This document shows positions 61,138 through 64,000 of a DNA stretch of 64,000 bases, piece after piece. A program made the position numbers and the translations under genes. The notes beneath the pieces were generated by a model. The model had not been told where the DNA came from. It did no database searches and saw only the letters and a program-made list of their open reading frames with translations. Position 1 is the stretch's first letter, and the number at the start of each line of letters is the position of its first letter. This stretch comes from Cryptomeria japonica (Eukaryota > Streptophyta > Pinopsida > Cupressales > Cupressaceae), in contig NC_081414.1 of NCBI RefSeq assembly GCF_030272615.1, positions 662,916,438 to 662,980,437 on the forward strand, given 5' to 3'.

Positions 61138-62849
61138 GTTTTTTTTTTTTAAATCTCAATAACCTAAAAATAGTAAATTTTATTTCCCACAAAATTTATT
61201 TCTAATAAAATTTATTTCCAGGGAATTTAATTAATACATATTTTCTCCAAAATAATATAATAAAACAATTTCCCTTAACTTTTAATAACATAATAAATTT
61301 AATTAATAATTAAATTTATTTCTATAGTAACTAAATAATTTCACAGAGATGTACAATTATTGACAAAGCAACCACAACCAAATATTGAAACCAAACTCAA
61401 ACAAGAGGGAATGTTTTCTCTAGTAAAACCCATTTTCTACTAGAACTTGCAACTTTTATGCACAGTAAATCATCTTGGCAAAATTTGCCAAACTAACTTT
61501 TCCAAAATCCTCACAAAATTTAATCTACAAACACCCAGGAAATAAAATTTTTCCATAAACTAAAATTAATTTCAGGAATGAATTTTAGCCAAGAACATGA
61601 AATAACCAGAAAAGGGTTTTAGATTTAACAAATATTATACACACACATCATTCAGAAAGTGGGAAGAAATAAAATATTTTCTTTAAAAACAACCAGAAGA
61701 GGCCACCCAACCTATATAGCTTTCCTAGAAGATTTACGTAGAAGAGCTCAATCCTGTATCGTTTTTCCAAGCCAATCCCTCTTCCAGCAATCCTCTGATA
61801 ATTTCTTCTTCAACAAAATATTGCTTCCAAAATAATTTTTCTCCCAAAATCTTTGCCTCCTTCTTGTGTACCAAAAAGGGAAAGATCTATTCTTTTTAAC
61901 CTAAAATTTTAGGTTGCATATATTTTTTTTTCTTTTCTTTTCTCATGCAAATTAATTAATTTTCTAAATAAAGAAAATAAAGCAATACTTTAATTCTAAT
62001 TTATTCTTTTATTCATTTATTTATTTAAAATTCTAGGAAACAATAAATGAAATTAATCTAATTTATTTTTCACCAAAATTTAAATAAGATATAATTCGAA
62101 TACAATGCAACTTGCAATCTAATTTAATAATTTCTTTTAATTAATTAAATTTAAAATCTCAATGCATAAAATACATAATTCCAAAAATATCAACTATGAG
62201 ATAACTCCATAAATTTAATTAATTAATTAAATCCACTAAACACAAACTGAGCAAACCCCAAGAAAAGACTCATAAAAAGGTCAAACGACAAAATACGAAG
62301 GCCAAACAAATTGACAGGATGACCAACTGACAACACTCACAAGAGTGGAACTAGGTAATATAGGATCAACTACTACCTCCTCCACTTCCATCAGACAAAT
62401 ATAAGGCATGCTCGAGCCTGTAAAGCCAAGTGGAGACGTTACCCCGTATCTACCTAGTACTTGTACCTGCAATATCCTGCATCACCGAACCACACATGCA
62501 TATATACAATATATAAAACATGACATGATGAAGGAGAATCATGACGTTCCCTGTCTCATGGGAATGAGTGAAGGAAAATCGTCCCCTTGCATCCAATACA
62601 CTCATAGACACGCAACATATAATTTCACATTGCATAGATAAAATAAAGTGTTAGTACATAGCAATAATCCATAAAATGCTATAAATAACAAGTACTGAAA
62701 TACTGCAAATAAATTATGCATCTCATATGCAGATAAAGCATGAAATAATGTCATATAAGTCTAAATAACACATCATGGTAATGCATCCACTGAAAGTAAA
62801 CAATAATAAAATATGAGTCTAATGAGTTCAAACAAGGAGGGGTACTACA

Positions 62850-64000
62850 TTCTCTCCTGACATCTCCACATGAGAGGAATCCAAATAATGACCAACACAT
62901 GAAGGCAAATTCTCATAAAGCATCATAAAACCTCAAATATAATAATAAGCAAATCTGGAACACAATAACATATCATAAACTAGCCTTTGGTATGAAAGTT
63001 ACCTGAGGAAATCAAGTCAAATAAGCAGCATACAAGAAAACTCTAAATACATAGTCATGGTATTTTAGTAATATCCTGAAAACCAAGATTGCAATTTTCA
63101 TGATTTTTACACGAAAATTAGAAGACTTCAAGTCAAAAAACCCTAGTAAATTTAGTGCAAACCCAGTTTACATTGTTTGAGATACGTTCATTAGAAAGTT
63201 GTAGACTTGTACATAAGAGTAGCAAATATAACACAAATATAAAATAAATGCATACAACAATAGAGCAAACTTACGACAAAAAGATAAAATCAAGCACTTA
63301 GCCAAACAACCCCAAAATGTATACGAAGTGCCTGCTGGGTCATACAAACAAGTAGAAACTGTATACGGTGAAAATGGATAACAACAATATTGAAAGACTA
63401 AATGAATTCAACCACAAAACCCTAGCCTAACAACAACAAAGATCCACCATAACATATGAAGATTACCTAAGACAATGCAAATCAAATGAAATCACAAAGA
63501 TTATACCATCACATGTCCAATAGGGTTTGAATCTCCATTCTTCCTATCTCCATTGATCTTGATTGATATATTTTCTCTCAGATTTTATATGTGCACAAGA
63601 GTTCAACAAAGAACGGAAATGTGGTTGCAAGTAGGATCGCATATGAAAGTTCAAAAGCATAGTATAGTCGAGTAATCAGTGGGGGTTGATAATGAAGGAA
63701 GCATCTCCTTATATAGAAGACACCATAAGAAATGGAGGGATAAGATTGAGAGGTGTAAAAGATAAATGGTCGGCTATGATTAGAGGGTAGGTAGAGGAAA
63801 TAAGAAAATAATGAGAGGGTAGGTAGTGTAGGAATTAAGAGATGTATGACATGTGTCATTGGTAGAAAAGGTTAATGAATTAATTAAATAAATAAAGATT
63901 CATTTAATTAATAAAAGAAGTGGGATCAATTAAATAAATAAGAAATTTATTTAATTTAGGAAAAGGATGATTTAAATAAATAAATGTATTTATTTAAATG
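62850..64000. other. LTR-derived AT-rich sequence to the window end
   Basis: No coding domain is seen. The last 150 bp repeat TTAATTAAATAAATAAA-like motifs. Probably the remainder of LTR copy 4, but no diagnostic block was recognised. Confidence 0.4.

Larger units (their letters stand above)
59280..62849 (-). mobile_element. Solo LTR 3 (3,570 bp), gypsy-type, perfect TSD
   Basis: On the plus strand it begins TGTAATGCCCCACC and ends GGGGTACTACA, the reverse of the family ends. TTCTC flanks both sides. Inside, in reverse order, are the 3' blocks (TTATTAGGTTATCACTTC near 60140), the GGTAGC cluster, and the 5' block (CTCGAGCCTG...GTACCTGCAATATCCTGCA near 62412-62480) shared with solo LTR 2. No internal coding region is present. 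Confidence 0.88.
56879..64000 (-). mobile_element. Gypsy-type LTR (copy 4), split by solo LTR 3; far end not in window
   Basis: The edge TGTAACGCCCGCC at 56879 is the reverse complement of the family 3' terminus. Blocks such as CATGCTAGGAGATA and TAGGTTATCAC match solo LTR 3 in the same orientation. Solo LTR 3 interrupts it at 59279. The sequence after 62854 is assigned to it only by continuity. Position and orientation next to the gypsy gag suggest it is the 5' LTR of that element. Confidence 0.6.

Overview
This window is nuclear DNA from a seed plant and is almost entirely transposable elements. I favour a large, repeat-rich genome such as a gymnosperm, but the sequence does not prove that. 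It is AT-rich and has no prokaryotic gene organisation, operons, tRNA or rRNA. The elements are plant types: Ty1/copia and Ty3/gypsy LTR elements, a CACTA (En/Spm) transposon and a LINE. No intact host gene is visible, and every coding trace carries stops, frameshifts or insertions.

Layout, left to right. 1-1.2 kb is featureless. 1.46-4.9 kb is a broken multi-exon gene on the minus strand with a SET domain and a second plant-specific domain. 5.9-8.3 kb holds a 161-nt near-perfect hairpin, then a repeat family (called R1 here) that surrounds a captured fragment of the molybdopterin synthase small subunit gene (MOCS2A/CNX7). 8.57-20.0 kb is a small copia LTR split by an 11.1 kb LTR element with 4.1 kb LTRs that carries gag but no pol (TR-GAG-like, minus strand). 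20.4-21.8 kb is the 3' end of a LINE (RNase H domain). A second R1 copy (inverted) and a TC-rich tract follow. 24.95-34.7 kb is a degenerate CACTA transposon (minus strand), split by a 4.8 kb solo LTR.

34.7-64 kb is a deep nest. A Ty3/gypsy gag gene (minus) is cut by the CACTA element on its left and by a 20.9 kb copia element (35,247-56,150) on its right. That copia element has a gypsy-type solo LTR inside its 3' LTR. Its gag is split by a second copia-type element (44,693-53,312, perfect 5-bp target duplication) that has no pol. The second element carries instead a gag-like ORF without the usual N-terminal domain, several zinc knuckles and a large unrecognised ORF (about 1,000 codons) with a Glu/Lys-rich coiled coil. 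From 56.9 kb to the window end lies a gypsy-type LTR, plausibly the 5' LTR of the broken gypsy element, with another solo LTR (59,280-62,849) inserted in it.

Three solo LTRs of one very long LTR family (4.8, 4.2 and 3.6 kb) each have perfect 5-bp target duplications and share an internal GC-rich GGTAGC/GCTACC cluster; two also show G-box palindromes there. The most notable items are the pol-less copia-type element with the large accessory ORF and its tandem LTR-internal-LTR-internal-LTR structure, the MOCS2A capture, the hairpin, and the TR-GAG-like element with primer-site-like sequences facing inward at both ends. All domain calls are by eye from translation.
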